This document shows positions 38,964 to 47,315 of a DNA stretch of 48,547 nucleotides, one piece after another (the stretch's first letter is position 1; every line of letters starts with the position of its first letter). The stretch is from positions 1 through 48,547 of the forward strand of contig CAYZAW010000010.1 in NCBI GenBank assembly GCA_964476505.1, given 5' to 3'. A program made the position numbers and the translations under genes. Below the pieces are notes generated by a model that did not search any database, had not been told where the DNA came from, and saw nothing but the letters and a program-made list of their open reading frames with translations. This stretch comes from CAYZAW01 sp964476505. GTDB lineage: Bacteria; Bacillota; Clostridia; Christensenellales; CAG-138.

Positions 38964-40037
38964 ATGGCAAAGATCGCTCTGTTCACCGGCGGCGGCTCCG
39001 CCGGGCACGTTACCCCCAATCTGGCGTTGATGCGGCAGCTGCAAATGGAGGGCTACAACATCCATTACGCCGGTACGGAGGATGGCATCGAGCATAAGCT
39101 CATCGCCGCCGAAGAATATGTAACCTATCATGTTATACAAAGCGGCAAGTTCCGCCGGTATCTCTCTCTAAAAAATCTAAGCGATCCCTTCCGCGTGCTC
39201 AAGGGGATCTCTCAGGCGAAAAAGCTCGTAAAAACACTAAAGCCCGCAGTGGTTTTCTCAAAGGGCGGTTTTGTTTCGGTGCCTGTGGTCATGGGCGCGC
39301 ACAAGCTTGCGCCCGTGGTCATCCATGAGTCGGACTATTCCCCGGGCCTTGCCAATAAAATAGCCAACCGCTACGCCACCGCCGTTTGCGTGACCTTTGA
39401 GGACACGCTAAAGCATGTTGGCGACAAGGGCGTTTTTACCGGCACGCCCATCCGCAAGGAGCTGTATACCGGCAGCCGTGAGGCGGGCTTCCGCTTTACG
39501 GGGCTGTACCCCGGCAAGCCCGTTGTTTTGATGATCGGCGGCAGCCTTGGGGCACAGGCGGTAAACGACGCTTTACGCGAGGCACTGCCGGAGCTGTTGC
39601 AGTATTTTAACATCGTACACCTGTGCGGCAAGGGCAAGCTGGACGCTTCCTTAGAGGGAAAACCCGGCTATGTGCAGTATGAATACATATCAAAAGAGTT
39701 GCCGGACTTGTTTGCCATGGCGGACGTAGTACTTTCCCGTGCGGGCGCAAACGCCATATTTGAGTTGCTGGCCCTGCATAAGCCCAGCGTTTTGGTGCCG
39801 CTGCCCCTTTCGGCCAGCCGGGGGGATCAGCTGCAAAACGCCGCGTATTTCGAGAAGAAATGCTATGCCTATGTGCTGCCGCAGGAGCAGCTTTCCACCC
39901 AGAGCCTTTCCGTTGCGCTAAGAGAAGCATATATGAATATGAACTTTTACAAAAACGCCATGGAGCAGGAGCCCAATGCGGACGGTACGGAGGCGGTGCT
40001 GGCGGTGATCCGCAAGGCCGCAGAGGGAAGCCTATGA
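38964..40037 (+). CDS. murG: UDP-GlcNAc:lipid I GlcNAc transferase MurG
   Basis: This 357-residue GT-B enzyme adds GlcNAc to lipid I to make lipid II on the inner face of the membrane. The glycine loop is GGGSAGHVTPNLALMRQL near residue 8, a variant of the usual GGGTGGH. The second glycine loop is MIGGSLGAQAVNDAL near 185, and the donor-site motif is VVLSRAGANAIFELLALHKPSVLVPLPLSA near 257. The GGFVSVPVVMGAHKL and IHESDYSPGLANK elements are also present. The ATG at 38964 is nine bases after AAGGAGG. The gene lies outside the usual division/cell-wall cluster and overlaps the next gene by four bases. Confidence 0.9.
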   Translation: MAKIALFTGGGSAGHVTPNLALMRQLQMEGYNIHYAGTEDGIEHKLIAAEEYVTYHVIQSGKFRRYLSLKNLSDPFRVLKGISQAKKLVKTLKPAVVFSKGGFVSVPVVMGAHKLAPVVIHESDYSPGLANKIANRYATAVCVTFEDTLKHVGDKGVFTGTPIRKELYTGSREAGFRFTGLYPGKPVVLMIGGSLGAQAVNDALREALPELLQYFNIVHLCGKGKLDASLEGKPGYVQYEYISKELPDLFAMADVVLSRAGANAIFELLALHKPSVLVPLPLSASRGDQLQNAAYFEKKCYAYVLPQEQLSTQSLSVALREAYMNMNFYKNAMEQEPNADGTEAVLAVIRKAAEGSL

Positions 40038-41524
40038 GCGAACGCGTGACCCATGTTCCCCAAGAGGAATTGCAAAACGCAATACAAAACGTCAGCGGCG
40101 GCGATTGCGCTGCCGCTCTTTCCGTATTGTGCGCCGCCGCAAAAAAGCAGGCGGAGCGGGACTTGATCAATACCGCGCTAAAAGACCGCACGCCCGTATA
40201 CAAAGCGCTGATAAGCGACGCGCCCAAGGCACGAAAAAATGCCGCACGGCTTTTAGGTGCGCTGCGTGAACCGGCAGACGTACCGCCGCTTATTGCCGCA
40301 CTGGAACGGGAAAGCACCCGTTTTGTGCGTCCGTCTATCATACTGGCGCTGGGTGCGCTGGGCACGGACGCAGCCCGCGCCGCGCTCCTTTCTTTACCGG
40401 AGCCGCAGGCTGCCACCACCGACGAGGAGAAGCACGCCGCAGACGAGCGGGATGCTATTCGCACCGCGCTTGCCAAGCTCTCGCCCATCGCCCGCCACCG
40501 CGTGCGGGACTTCACTGCGCCCCGGCGCATGGAGCTTCGCGCCCCGGCAGGCTTTTTACCGCAGCTGGCTACGGAGTTAAAATCGCTTTCCATCCCGCCG
40601 CTTGCTGAGGCAGACAACCGCGTGACCGTTGCCGCACCCTCCTTAAAGCAGATATACCGGGCGCGCTGCTTTACCGAGGCGCTCTTCCCCTTGGCGCAGC
40701 ATGTAACAAACACCCCTGAAGCTGCGGCTGCTGCCGCTGCCGCGCCGCTTGCCGCTCTGTTGCAAGAGGTATTAGAGGGGGAACCACCCTATGCATACCG
40801 CTTAGAGCTGCGCTTTCCTTGTGACCGTGCGGCGTATGCTCGCGCCTTTCAGGCTGCGCTGCCCGGCGATCTGTTTTCTAACAATCCCTCGCAATACGAA
40901 CTGGAGCTTCGCGTAGAGCCGGCACTTGATACGACTGTTAACCTCTACGCCAAGCTTACCGCATATCGCGATCCGCGGTTTTTATACCGCCGGGAAGCCA
41001 TCTCTGCGTCCATTCATCCTGCCACCGCCGCCGCGCTGGTGCGTTTTGCGGCAGATTTTTTTACCGCCCCCGCCCCACGCGTTCTTGACCCCTTCTGCGG
41101 CGCGGGCACGCTTTTATTAGAATGGGAAAAGCAGCAGCCATTTTCCGCACTTTTGGGCATTGAGCTTTCCGCCACCACCGCCGCCCTTGCAAAACGCAAT
41201 ATCTCCGGCTGCAAAAGTCATGTAAAAGTCATTCAAAAGGACTGCACCGCCTTTGTGCCCGATGCGCCCTATGACCTCATCCTCTCCAACCTGCCCTTCG
41301 GCAACCGCGTTGGTACCCATAAAGACAACGAGCGCCTGTACGCCGACTTTGTTTCCAACCTGCCCCGCTGGCTTTCCCCCGGCGGCACCGCCGTGCTCTA
41401 CACCATGGAATACACGCTTCTTTCCCGTTGCATCAAAAAAACACCCGGCTTGCGCCTCATGAAAGAAACCCGCACGGAGGCGGGCGGGCTCTTACCTTGG
41501 GTGCTGGTTGTGGGAAGGATTTGA
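40034..41524 (+). CDS. HEAT-repeat / RNA N2-guanine methyltransferase-like fusion protein
   Basis: This 496-residue protein starts at the ATG overlapping the murG stop (ATGA). Residues ~1-150 are alpha-helical with HEAT-like pairs (ARLLGALREPADVPPLIAALERE, RPSIILALGALGTDAARAALLSL). A middle region (~165-335) includes THUMP/Trm14-like elements (ELELRVEPALDTTVNLYAKLT, FLYRREAISASIHPATAAAL). The C-terminal methyltransferase domain (~340-496) has the SAM loop DPFCGAGTLLLEW, LGIELSATTAALAKRN and the catalytic motif LSNLPFGNR, an NPPY-type site. It probably methylates rRNA or tRNA guanine; the target is unknown. The HEAT fusion and the coupling to murG are unusual. Confidence 0.8.
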   Translation: MSERVTHVPQEELQNAIQNVSGGDCAAALSVLCAAAKKQAERDLINTALKDRTPVYKALISDAPKARKNAARLLGALREPADVPPLIAALERESTRFVRPSIILALGALGTDAARAALLSLPEPQAATTDEEKHAADERDAIRTALAKLSPIARHRVRDFTAPRRMELRAPAGFLPQLATELKSLSIPPLAEADNRVTVAAPSLKQIYRARCFTEALFPLAQHVTNTPEAAAAAAAAPLAALLQEVLEGEPPYAYRLELRFPCDRAAYARAFQAALPGDLFSNNPSQYELELRVEPALDTTVNLYAKLTAYRDPRFLYRREAISASIHPATAAALVRFAADFFTAPAPRVLDPFCGAGTLLLEWEKQQPFSALLGIELSATTAALAKRNISGCKSHVKVIQKDCTAFVPDAPYDLILSNLPFGNRVGTHKDNERLYADFVSNLPRWLSPGGTAVLYTMEYTLLSRCIKKTPGLRLMKETRTEAGGLLPWVLVVGRI

Positions 41525-41528
41525 TTTT

Positions 41529-41633
41529 GCCTCCGGCGGCTTAAAACCCTTTTTTAAAAGGGTTTTAAGAATTCCTAAAACTTCATAAAATATGTTACAG
41601 GATGGTGATTTACCGTTCCTGTAACGTTTTTCT
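41529..41633 (+). repeat. GCCTCCGGCGG-hairpin element, copy 4, with GTTACAGGA terminator
   Basis: Four bases after the methyltransferase stop, GCCTCCGGCGG leads to a 14-bp stem (CTTAAAACCCTTTT/AAAAGGGTTTTAAG, loop TT), then AATTCCTAAAACTTCA. A hairpin GTTACAGGA/TCCTGTAAC (41594-41602 with 41617-41625) plus T5 follows and is the likely terminator. Confidence 0.85.
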
Positions 41634-41644
41634 TATATCCGTTT

Positions 41645-41671
41645 GTAGGGGCCGATGACCACATCGGCCCG
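41645..41671 (+). repeat. GTAGGGG hairpin repeat, copy 4
   Basis: The stem GGGCCGATG/CATCGGCCC with ACCA loop lies in the frame GTAGGGG...CCCG. Compared with copy 2 the central CGG/CCG pair block reads CCG/CGG, so pairing is kept. Confidence 0.75.
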
Positions 41672-41696
41672 TGTCCATACGCCGCCCGCATATAAA

Positions 41697-41724
41697 ACAA
41701 AGTCCCCTATTGAAAGGGGCTCCG
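41697..41724 (-). terminator. Possible terminator of the WG-repeat gene
   Basis: An imperfect stem (AGCCCCT with AGGGGACT, one bulge) followed on the minus strand by TTGTTTT lies about 60 bases past the stop. Confidence 0.45.
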
Positions 41725-41784
41725 CCGCAGGCGGTGGGAATCGTTCTCGTTACAGGTGCGTATTCTTGCATTTTTGAACCCGCT

Positions 41785-43044
41785 CTACGCAGTATACAAA
41801 TATGCGTATGTGCCGTCCCGGCTGACAACGCCCACATCCTTACCGGTTTTCACAATGGCATAATTCAATTTAAAGGGCTCCGCCTCATCGTATTGGCATT
41901 CGATGATCTTAACCCCGGCTTTATCGATATACCCCCATTTGCCGCTCTCGTCCTGCACGGCGGCGCGGCTCTGGTTAAACGGCGCAGCTTGCCGATAAAC
42001 GCAGGGTACGGCGATCACGCCCCGGTTGGTGATGTAGCCCCACAGCCCGTTCTCGCATACCGCCGCATACCCGTCGGAATAATTCTGTGCGTTTGCATAC
42101 ATTTGTTGAAACGCCCTGTCTCGATTGATGTTGAAATACCCGTATTTGCCGTTTTCATACTTTACACAGGCAAACCCCTCGCTGTACGCCGTACCTGTGA
42201 TATCCCCCATGGTGGTGATCTTCTCTCCCACCTTGTTGATGATGTACTGCTTTGCGCCCTGCTTTACAAACGCCATATCGTCGCAAAACGTACCGGCCTC
42301 GTCCCATGTGGCAGCCACGGCCAAGTCCCCGTCCGTATCCGTATACCCCCAATAACTGCCCGTTCGCACCGCCGCCCTGCCGCAGGAAAAATCCCCTGCC
42401 TCGCGGAAGGTATAGTCTATGACCACCTTGCCCGAAAGGTCTATATAGCCCCACTTCTGGTTCTTTTCCACGGCAGCCATGTCCTCCGCATACCCGCGCA
42501 CATCGGAAAACTGGGGCTGCACCTGCCACGCCCCCATGCGCGTGATAAGCCCCCAGCGAAGCTGTCCGTTACCGTCCTTCACGGCGGCAAAGGCATACAG
42601 TCCCTTGCCAAACTCCATTGCACCGTCGAACACAGGGGTGATCACGGGTACGCCGGAGGGATCTTTATATCCCCACTTCCCGTTTTCAAGATACGGAAAC
42701 ATGCGTCCGCCGGTATTGGCCTGTACCCCCGTAGGCGCGGTGTTGTTCTCCTGCTTTTTTTGCATCACCACCGCCGCAAGCGGCCCGGCTACTGCTTCCT
42801 GTTGTAAAACAGGCTCGGTATCCTCCGGAGCAGGCTCGTTTACGGGCGGTTCCTTCGTTTCTTCCTTCGCGGGTGCGTCCGTCAGCAGCGCTTTTGCACC
42901 CGTACCGCCGTACAGCAGTGTAAAGGCAAACACCGCCGCCGCCATAAGCAGCGCCACGATCAAAAAAAAGGGCAGCATGGTTCTTCTTCGCGCCTTCTGC
43001 TGTGCCGGATGGCTTACTCTTGTTTTAGCGTCAACGTCTGCCAT
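41785..43044 (-). CDS. Membrane-anchored WG-repeat protein
   Basis: This 419-residue protein has a basic N-terminus, a single membrane anchor (about residues 25-45) and a Glu/Pro-rich linker (about 55-110). An extracytoplasmic region of about eight WG-type beta repeats follows, with the hallmark forms NGKWGYKDPSG, NQKWGYIDLSG, GSYWGYTDTDG, NGKYGYFNINRD, NGLWGYITNRG and SGKWGYIDKAG. Repeats of this kind form beta folds of uncertain role, often on cell surfaces. The ATG at 43044 has AAAGGAGG upstream. It is divergent from the DegV gene. Confidence 0.9.
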   Translation of the reverse strand: MADVDAKTRVSHPAQQKARRRTMLPFFLIVALLMAAAVFAFTLLYGGTGAKALLTDAPAKEETKEPPVNEPAPEDTEPVLQQEAVAGPLAAVVMQKKQENNTAPTGVQANTGGRMFPYLENGKWGYKDPSGVPVITPVFDGAMEFGKGLYAFAAVKDGNGQLRWGLITRMGAWQVQPQFSDVRGYAEDMAAVEKNQKWGYIDLSGKVVIDYTFREAGDFSCGRAAVRTGSYWGYTDTDGDLAVAATWDEAGTFCDDMAFVKQGAKQYIINKVGEKITTMGDITGTAYSEGFACVKYENGKYGYFNINRDRAFQQMYANAQNYSDGYAAVCENGLWGYITNRGVIAVPCVYRQAAPFNQSRAAVQDESGKWGYIDKAGVKIIECQYDEAEPFKLNYAIVKTGKDVGVVSRDGTYAYLYTA

Positions 43045-43065
43045 ACGCGCCCTCCTTTTGTTTTA

Positions 43066-43094
43066 GTATACCGCCCTGCTCTCCTCTCCCGCAA
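43066..43094 (-). promoter_or_regulatory. Promoter for the WG-repeat gene
   Basis: TTGCGG (43089-43094) and TATACT (43066-43071) on the minus strand are 17 bases apart, 22 bases before the start codon. Confidence 0.6.
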
Positions 43095-43144
43095 GTAGCA
43101 GTCAAGGGTATTCAAAATTTCACAATCTAATTCTCATAACCATA

Positions 43145-43173
43145 TTGCATTCCTGCCTGTTTCCCCTTACAAT
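43145..43173 (+). promoter_or_regulatory. Promoter for the degV gene
   Basis: TTGCAT (43145-43150) and TACAAT (43168-43173) are 17 bases apart, about 48 bases before the ATG. Confidence 0.65.
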
Positions 43174-43220
43174 AGCATAGACCCTTGTATATTCCTTTTT
43201 GTGAATTGAAAGGAGGCCGT

Positions 43221-44090
43221 ATGCCTAACTACGCCATAACCTGTGATTCCACCGTTGATCTGTCGCTCACGCGCATGCAGGAGCTAAACGTGCCCTTTGC
43301 CAAGCTGTCTTACCTGTTTGACGGCGTTTCGCATCCGGACGATATGACGGACGACAGCGCGAGATATATTTACCAAAGCATGCTGGACGGTAAGGTGATC
43401 ACCACCTCCCAGCCCAACGAGAGCGCTTTTGTTGCCATGTGGGAGCCGTACCTGGAGAACGGGCAGGATATTTTGCACATCGGCTTTTCCTCCGCGCTGT
43501 CCGGCTCAGTCAACTCTGCGCGCCTGGCAGAAAGCGAGCTTCGGGAGCGCTTCCCAGAGCGGCACATATTGATCGTGGATTCCCTTTGCGCCTCCGGCGG
43601 CGAGGGCATGCTGTTGCAGCATGTACTGCTGAAGCGCGATGCCGGGCTTTCCTTGGAGGACAATTACACTTGGGCAGAGAACAACAAGCTGCGTGTGCAT
43701 CATTGGTTTACCGTTGGCAGCATGGAGTATTTAAAACGCGGCGGGCGCGTAAACCCGGCACTGGCGTTTGTTGCGAACATCCTTTCCATTAAGCCTGTGA
43801 TGAACATGGACAGAAACGGTCGCCTGATCCCCCGTGAAAAGGTCAAGGGCCGCCGTGCGTCCATCCACCGCATGTTTGAAAAGCTGGAGCAGTTTATTGA
43901 TTTGGAGGCCACGCCGTTTGTGCACATCACGCAGGCGGAATGTATGGAAGACGCGCTGACCTTAAAAGGCCTGATTCAAGATAAATACCCCGGCCTCCCC
44001 GTCAACATTTCTTATGTTGGTGCGGTCATCGGCGCGCACGCAGGCCCCGGCACCCTAGCCCTGTTCTTCATGGGCAACGGGCGGGAATAG
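43221..44090 (+). CDS. DegV family fatty-acid-binding protein
   Basis: This 289-residue protein binds a long-chain fatty acid; family members deliver fatty acids to the FakA kinase. Typical stretches are AITCDSTVDL at the start, TTSQPNESAF near residue 67, HIGFSSALSGSVNSARLA near 93, the MEYLKRGGRVN motif near 169 and IGAHAGPGTLALFF at the end. The ATG at 43221 has AAAGGAGG upstream. No fakA gene is nearby. A hairpin with CGTAAAAAAC/GTTTTTTGCG arms begins four bases past its stop codon. Confidence 0.9.
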   Translation: MPNYAITCDSTVDLSLTRMQELNVPFAKLSYLFDGVSHPDDMTDDSARYIYQSMLDGKVITTSQPNESAFVAMWEPYLENGQDILHIGFSSALSGSVNSARLAESELRERFPERHILIVDSLCASGGEGMLLQHVLLKRDAGLSLEDNYTWAENNKLRVHHWFTVGSMEYLKRGGRVNPALAFVANILSIKPVMNMDRNGRLIPREKVKGRRASIHRMFEKLEQFIDLEATPFVHITQAECMEDALTLKGLIQDKYPGLPVNISYVGAVIGAHAGPGTLALFFMGNGRE

Positions 44091-44093
44091 AAC

Positions 44094-44228
44094 CGTAAAA
44101 AACTGCGTTTTTTGCGGGCTCCGCTGTGGCGGGGTTTCTCAATCCGCTTCGCCCTCGGACGATATCTCGTCTGTCGGGCTTGCGAATTGCAAGGAGTTGA
44201 AACCACCGCGCAGGTCGCTGGTTTCAAC
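44094..44228. repeat. Structured composite repeat downstream of degV
   Basis: Four bases past the stop is a 10-bp stem with TGC loop (44094-44116). Next, read on the minus strand, come the CCTTGCAATTCGCAAG block with an internal GACGA/TCGTC hairpin (44139-44194) and a 10-bp stem GTTGAAACCA/TGGTTTCAAC (44196-44228) whose loop carries CGACCTGCGCG. The same blocks in the same order lie downstream of rubrerythrin (4832-4923), with different stem bases. Confidence 0.8.
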
Positions 44229-44251
44229 GAGATTATCGTTAGTATAGTGAT

Positions 44252-44283
44252 GGGCAAGGTGTGAAACATCTTGCCCGTTTTTT
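44252..44283 (+). terminator. Terminator reading from degV
   Basis: The 10-bp stem GGGCAAGGTG/CATCTTGCCC (one G-U pair on this strand) with TGAAA loop ends in a run of T and overlaps the TetR stop codon. Confidence 0.7.
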
Positions 44284-44833
44284 ATCCTAATATAAGCTCT
44301 GTAAGCATGTCCGCCGTGAGCGGCTCGCCTATCGTGATATGCATGCCCCACGCGTCCAGCAGCGGCAGCGCCTGTGCGGAACGCCGCCTGAGCACGTCTG
44401 CCTGCGGCAGCTTCAACGCGCCCACCTCGATCAGCACCGCCCATTCTCTTGCCTTTGCCGCAAACCGCTCCTGCAACTCTCCCCCGCGCAGCATTGCTTC
44501 TGCCATCAACGCCCACCGCAGGCGCAGCAGCATCATTTCCTCCAGCATGCTGCCGGCAAACCGCAATACGCCCTGCTCCAGCGTCATATCCGGCGTGATC
44601 TGCTCGATCCACGACAGCAGCGCTGCGGAAAACTGCATAAAATGCTCTTCCGCAACGTCCGCTACAAGCGATTCTTTTGTGGGGTAATGGTAATACAGCG
44701 TTCCCTTGGATATGATGGAGGCTTGCGCAATATCGAACAGACTTACCGCCGCTACGCCGTGCCGGGCAAACAGCTCCGCCGCGTTTTTGCGAATGGTGCT
44801 TCGTACACTTCCCTGTGTTTTCGGCGCTGCCAT
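44282..44833 (-). CDS. TetR-family transcriptional regulator
   Basis: This protein of 183 residues (from the ATG at 44833; a start at 44872 would give 196) has the N-terminal TetR DNA-binding domain: RSTIRKNAAELFARHGVAAVSLFDIAQASIISKGTLYYHYPTKESLVADV. The C-terminal helical ligand domain is divergent (RLRWALMAEAMLRGGELQERFAAKAREWA). It probably represses its own gene or a neighbour in response to a small molecule. No exporter gene is adjacent, so the target is unknown. The first start is favoured by a purine-rich GAGGAGG stretch upstream. Confidence 0.85.
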   Translation of the reverse strand: MAAPKTQGSVRSTIRKNAAELFARHGVAAVSLFDIAQASIISKGTLYYHYPTKESLVADVAEEHFMQFSAALLSWIEQITPDMTLEQGVLRFAGSMLEEMMLLRLRWALMAEAMLRGGELQERFAAKAREWAVLIEVGALKLPQADVLRRRSAQALPLLDAWGMHITIGEPLTADMLTELILG

Positions 44834-44878
44834 GCTCCCTTCCCCCTCCTCAGCCATGCGGCCGATAATCATATATTT

Positions 44879-44908
44879 AGTATAGACGGGGGCTTATGCG
44901 ATTGTCAA
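44879..44908 (-). promoter_or_regulatory. Promoter for the tetR gene
   Basis: TTGACA (44903-44908) and TATACT (44879-44884) on the minus strand are 18 bases apart. The TTGACA overlaps the region just after the rsmA stop, leaving no room for a separate rsmA terminator. Confidence 0.75.
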
Positions 44909-44942
44909 CGGAAGCTTTTGTCAGGTTGAAACAATGCCGCGC

Positions 44943-45782
44943 TTATTTCGTCAAAGGCAGGGTATGCCGCATCTCTTCAAACAGCGCCAGCAGCCCCTCG
45001 GGCTCCAGCGCCTCCGCTCGAACGGACGGTGCAAAGCCGCAATTCTCAATGACCTCCTCCGCCTGCGCCGCCACAACGCCCATGGCCTTTAGGTTATTAT
45101 AGAGGGTTTTCCTTCGTTGCATGAACGCGCCGTCTAAGAACGAGGCAAACCCCGCAGGCAGGCGTGATTCGCTTCGTGTAAGGCGCACCACGGCGGAATC
45201 CACCTCCGGCTGCGGCCAATACTGCGCGGGATGCAGCACGGTTATATGCTCTGCCCGCCAGAACAACGCGGCAAGGATTCCCAATGGCCCGTACTGCTTG
45301 GTTCCGGGTCTACTGAAAAAGCGCTCCGCCGCTTCCTTTTGCACCATCAGCGTCATGGAGCGAAGCGCGTCTCCTGCCGTAAGCAGGCGCATGGCAATGG
45401 GCGAGGTAATGTAATAGGGCAGGTTGCCCGCCGCATGATAGCAGCCGTTAAAATCCGCCGCGATCTGCTCCAGATCCGTTTTTAAAAAGTCCTCCCGGCG
45501 CACCTGTAATTTTTCGCTTGGAAGCAATTCTGTCAGCGCGGCAGCCAGATGCGCGTCCTTTTCCACGGCGATCACACGCTTTGCTTTATCGCACAAAAGC
45601 CTTGTTAACGCCCCCAAGCCGGGGCCGATCTCCAGCACGTTTTCTCCGCTGATATCCATGGCCTCCACAATGCTGTTCATAGCGGCAAAATCGATAAAAA
45701 AATTCTGCCCCAGCGCCTTATTGGGCGTGAGGCCGAATTGTTTTAATACGGTTTTGATATCCTCGGGCTGCATCCAGTCCAT
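44943..45782 (-). CDS. rsmA: 16S rRNA dimethyladenosine transferase RsmA/KsgA
   Basis: This 279-residue SAM enzyme dimethylates two adjacent adenines near the 3' end of 16S rRNA. The motifs are NKALGQNFFID near residue 18, the SAM loop VLEIGPGLGALTRLL near 46, AVEKDAHLA, and the catalytic NLPYYITSPI near 120. The C-terminal helical domain (SFLDGAFMQRRKTLYNNLKAMG) is present. It starts three bases after the upstream YabE-like gene stops, so the two are one operon. In Bacillus an rnmV gene lies between these two; here it does not. Confidence 0.97.
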   Translation of the reverse strand: MDWMQPEDIKTVLKQFGLTPNKALGQNFFIDFAAMNSIVEAMDISGENVLEIGPGLGALTRLLCDKAKRVIAVEKDAHLAAALTELLPSEKLQVRREDFLKTDLEQIAADFNGCYHAAGNLPYYITSPIAMRLLTAGDALRSMTLMVQKEAAERFFSRPGTKQYGPLGILAALFWRAEHITVLHPAQYWPQPEVDSAVVRLTRSESRLPAGFASFLDGAFMQRRKTLYNNLKAMGVVAAQAEEVIENCGFAPSVRAEALEPEGLLALFEEMRHTLPLTK

Positions 45783-45785
45783 ACG

Positions 45786-47111
45786 TTATCCCATCTTGAC
45801 CAGTATGGTCATGTTGTACTTGGAGCCCCAGCGCCGCGCTTCTTTTTCGGTATTGAGCCAAATGTCCACGGCGTTGTTCCGGGGCTCGGGGTAGTTGCGG
45901 AATTTGCCCGTATCCTGCGCCGTGCCGTAGCCGTAGCCCTTGATCCATATCTGCGTGCCGTAGGGGATGAGATTGGGATTGACCGCGATGGTGCCAAGCT
46001 TAGGCCGTGTGCCCGTTGCCGTGCGGGAGCCGGTGCAGTACGCCGTTACGCGATAAACCGTCATTTCCACCCAGCCGTTTTTCCCCGCAACAGGCTTGTC
46101 CTTCGCGCGCCGCCACTCGCCCTCGTAATTGGTTTGGTAGCGGATTTTGGTGCCTACCACCTTAATCTCGTCTATCGCTTCTTTTAACACGATGGAGTCC
46201 ATGACCTCCCGGGAAATCAGTTCGCCTTCTTCATAAACAAGCTGGCGCACCACCCGGCGCAGGCCGTCCTCGCCCGCGGTGGTGATCTCGGCATAGTCCT
46301 CATACTTGGAGCTGTCTTTTACGACCTCTTCGTTGTATTCAATGGCCTTCTCCACAGTTTCGTAGCGAGTCTCCACAGAGGTATGCTGTATGCTCATGCC
46401 CGGCTCCACGTCCGCATAGGACAGTTGTGACAGCCGATCGTCCGAATCGTAGGTAACACCCACCTCGTCCAGCGCCTGTGCCACCGTACCGTTTTGCATG
46501 TAAACGATCTCCACCTCGCCGCCGGAGGCCACCGCCACCGGGAATGCGCGGGTCACGACCACTTCCATCTGCTCCTCGATGGGATCAGCAAGCGCAACGT
46601 TTAGCGTATCCCCCTCCGCCAGCGTAACGCCCTGCTCTGATAGCAACGCCTCTACCGTGGCGGTTTTTGTGTAAATACTACGCGTTTGCCCGTCTACCGA
46701 TACCGTAACCGGCACGGAATTATCCGCTGTATAAACCGTATATCCCGCAAAGCCCAGCGCCAGCAGCATCATTGCGCAAAGCGCAACATCCAACAGCGTT
46801 TGCCCCGCGCTGCTGCCGCCCTTAATGAGCCACTCGGCACCATCTCTGCCGGATAAGCCGATCTTCTTGCTCTTCTCTTTTTTAACTGCGCCGCCCTCGG
46901 CTGAAAATGCACCGGTGCCGGTGTGCTTCTTATTGCCGGACAGCTTTCCTGCGATCCACTGCACCAGTGTGACCGGCAGCATAATAACGCGCAGCAAAAA
47001 CGCCCCCGCCGATTTCAATGCCTGTACAAAACCGGAGCCGCTTCTTCCTGCGCCTAAGCTGGGCGCACGCTTGTTTAATCCGCTTGTTAATCTTCTGCGC
47101 CTTCTGCGCAT
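45786..47111 (-). CDS. YabE-like cell-wall protein with DUF348, G5 and 3D domains
   Basis: This 441-residue protein has a basic cytoplasmic N-terminus (about 1-110) with a hydrophobic patch near 30-50. A membrane anchor follows (about 107-130, LLDVALCAMMLLALGFAGYTVYTA), then two DUF348 units (PVTVSVDGQTRSIYTKTATVEALLSEQGV and the following VVVTRAFPVAVAS...). A G5 domain comes next (about 230-310) and the C-terminal 3D domain (about 340-441) has AYCTGSRTATGTRPKLGTIAVNPNLIPYGT and the aspartates of QDTGK and VDIW. It resembles resuscitation-factor-like proteins that cut peptidoglycan glycan strands, acting outside the cell. The ATG at 47111 has AGGAGG upstream. First gene of the operon with rsmA. 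Confidence 0.9.
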   Translation of the reverse strand: MRRRRRRLTSGLNKRAPSLGAGRSGSGFVQALKSAGAFLLRVIMLPVTLVQWIAGKLSGNKKHTGTGAFSAEGGAVKKEKSKKIGLSGRDGAEWLIKGGSSAGQTLLDVALCAMMLLALGFAGYTVYTADNSVPVTVSVDGQTRSIYTKTATVEALLSEQGVTLAEGDTLNVALADPIEEQMEVVVTRAFPVAVASGGEVEIVYMQNGTVAQALDEVGVTYDSDDRLSQLSYADVEPGMSIQHTSVETRYETVEKAIEYNEEVVKDSSKYEDYAEITTAGEDGLRRVVRQLVYEEGELISREVMDSIVLKEAIDEIKVVGTKIRYQTNYEGEWRRAKDKPVAGKNGWVEMTVYRVTAYCTGSRTATGTRPKLGTIAVNPNLIPYGTQIWIKGYGYGTAQDTGKFRNYPEPRNNAVDIWLNTEKEARRWGSKYNMTILVKMG

Positions 47112-47141
47112 AATATCCTCCTGCCCCTTGGGGCAACTAGT

Positions 47142-47170
47142 AGTTTAGCAGACAACGCAGGTACAGTCAA
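47142..47170 (-). promoter_or_regulatory. Promoter for the YabE-like gene and rsmA
   Basis: TTGACT (47165-47170) and TAAACT (47142-47147) on the minus strand are 17 bases apart. Confidence 0.65.
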
Positions 47171-47249
47171 ATGAACGAATTGTAGAGATTTTAAGCCTTT
47201 AAAAAAGCCCTGCCATTCTGCGGTTTTTAGTCGTTTTATATGCCTGAAT

Positions 47250-47278
47250 TTGACAGGGCTTGTTTTATCGAACATAAT
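47250..47278 (+). promoter_or_regulatory. Promoter for the dapB-like gene
   Basis: TTGACA (47250-47255) and CATAAT (47273-47278) are 17 bases apart. The -35 box lies within one arm (CAGGGCTT) of a long-range inverted repeat with AAGCCCTG near 47201, a possible control structure. Confidence 0.7.
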
Positions 47279-47315
47279 AGAAGGAGAATACAGGTAAGAA
47301 AGGATGTGATGCTTG

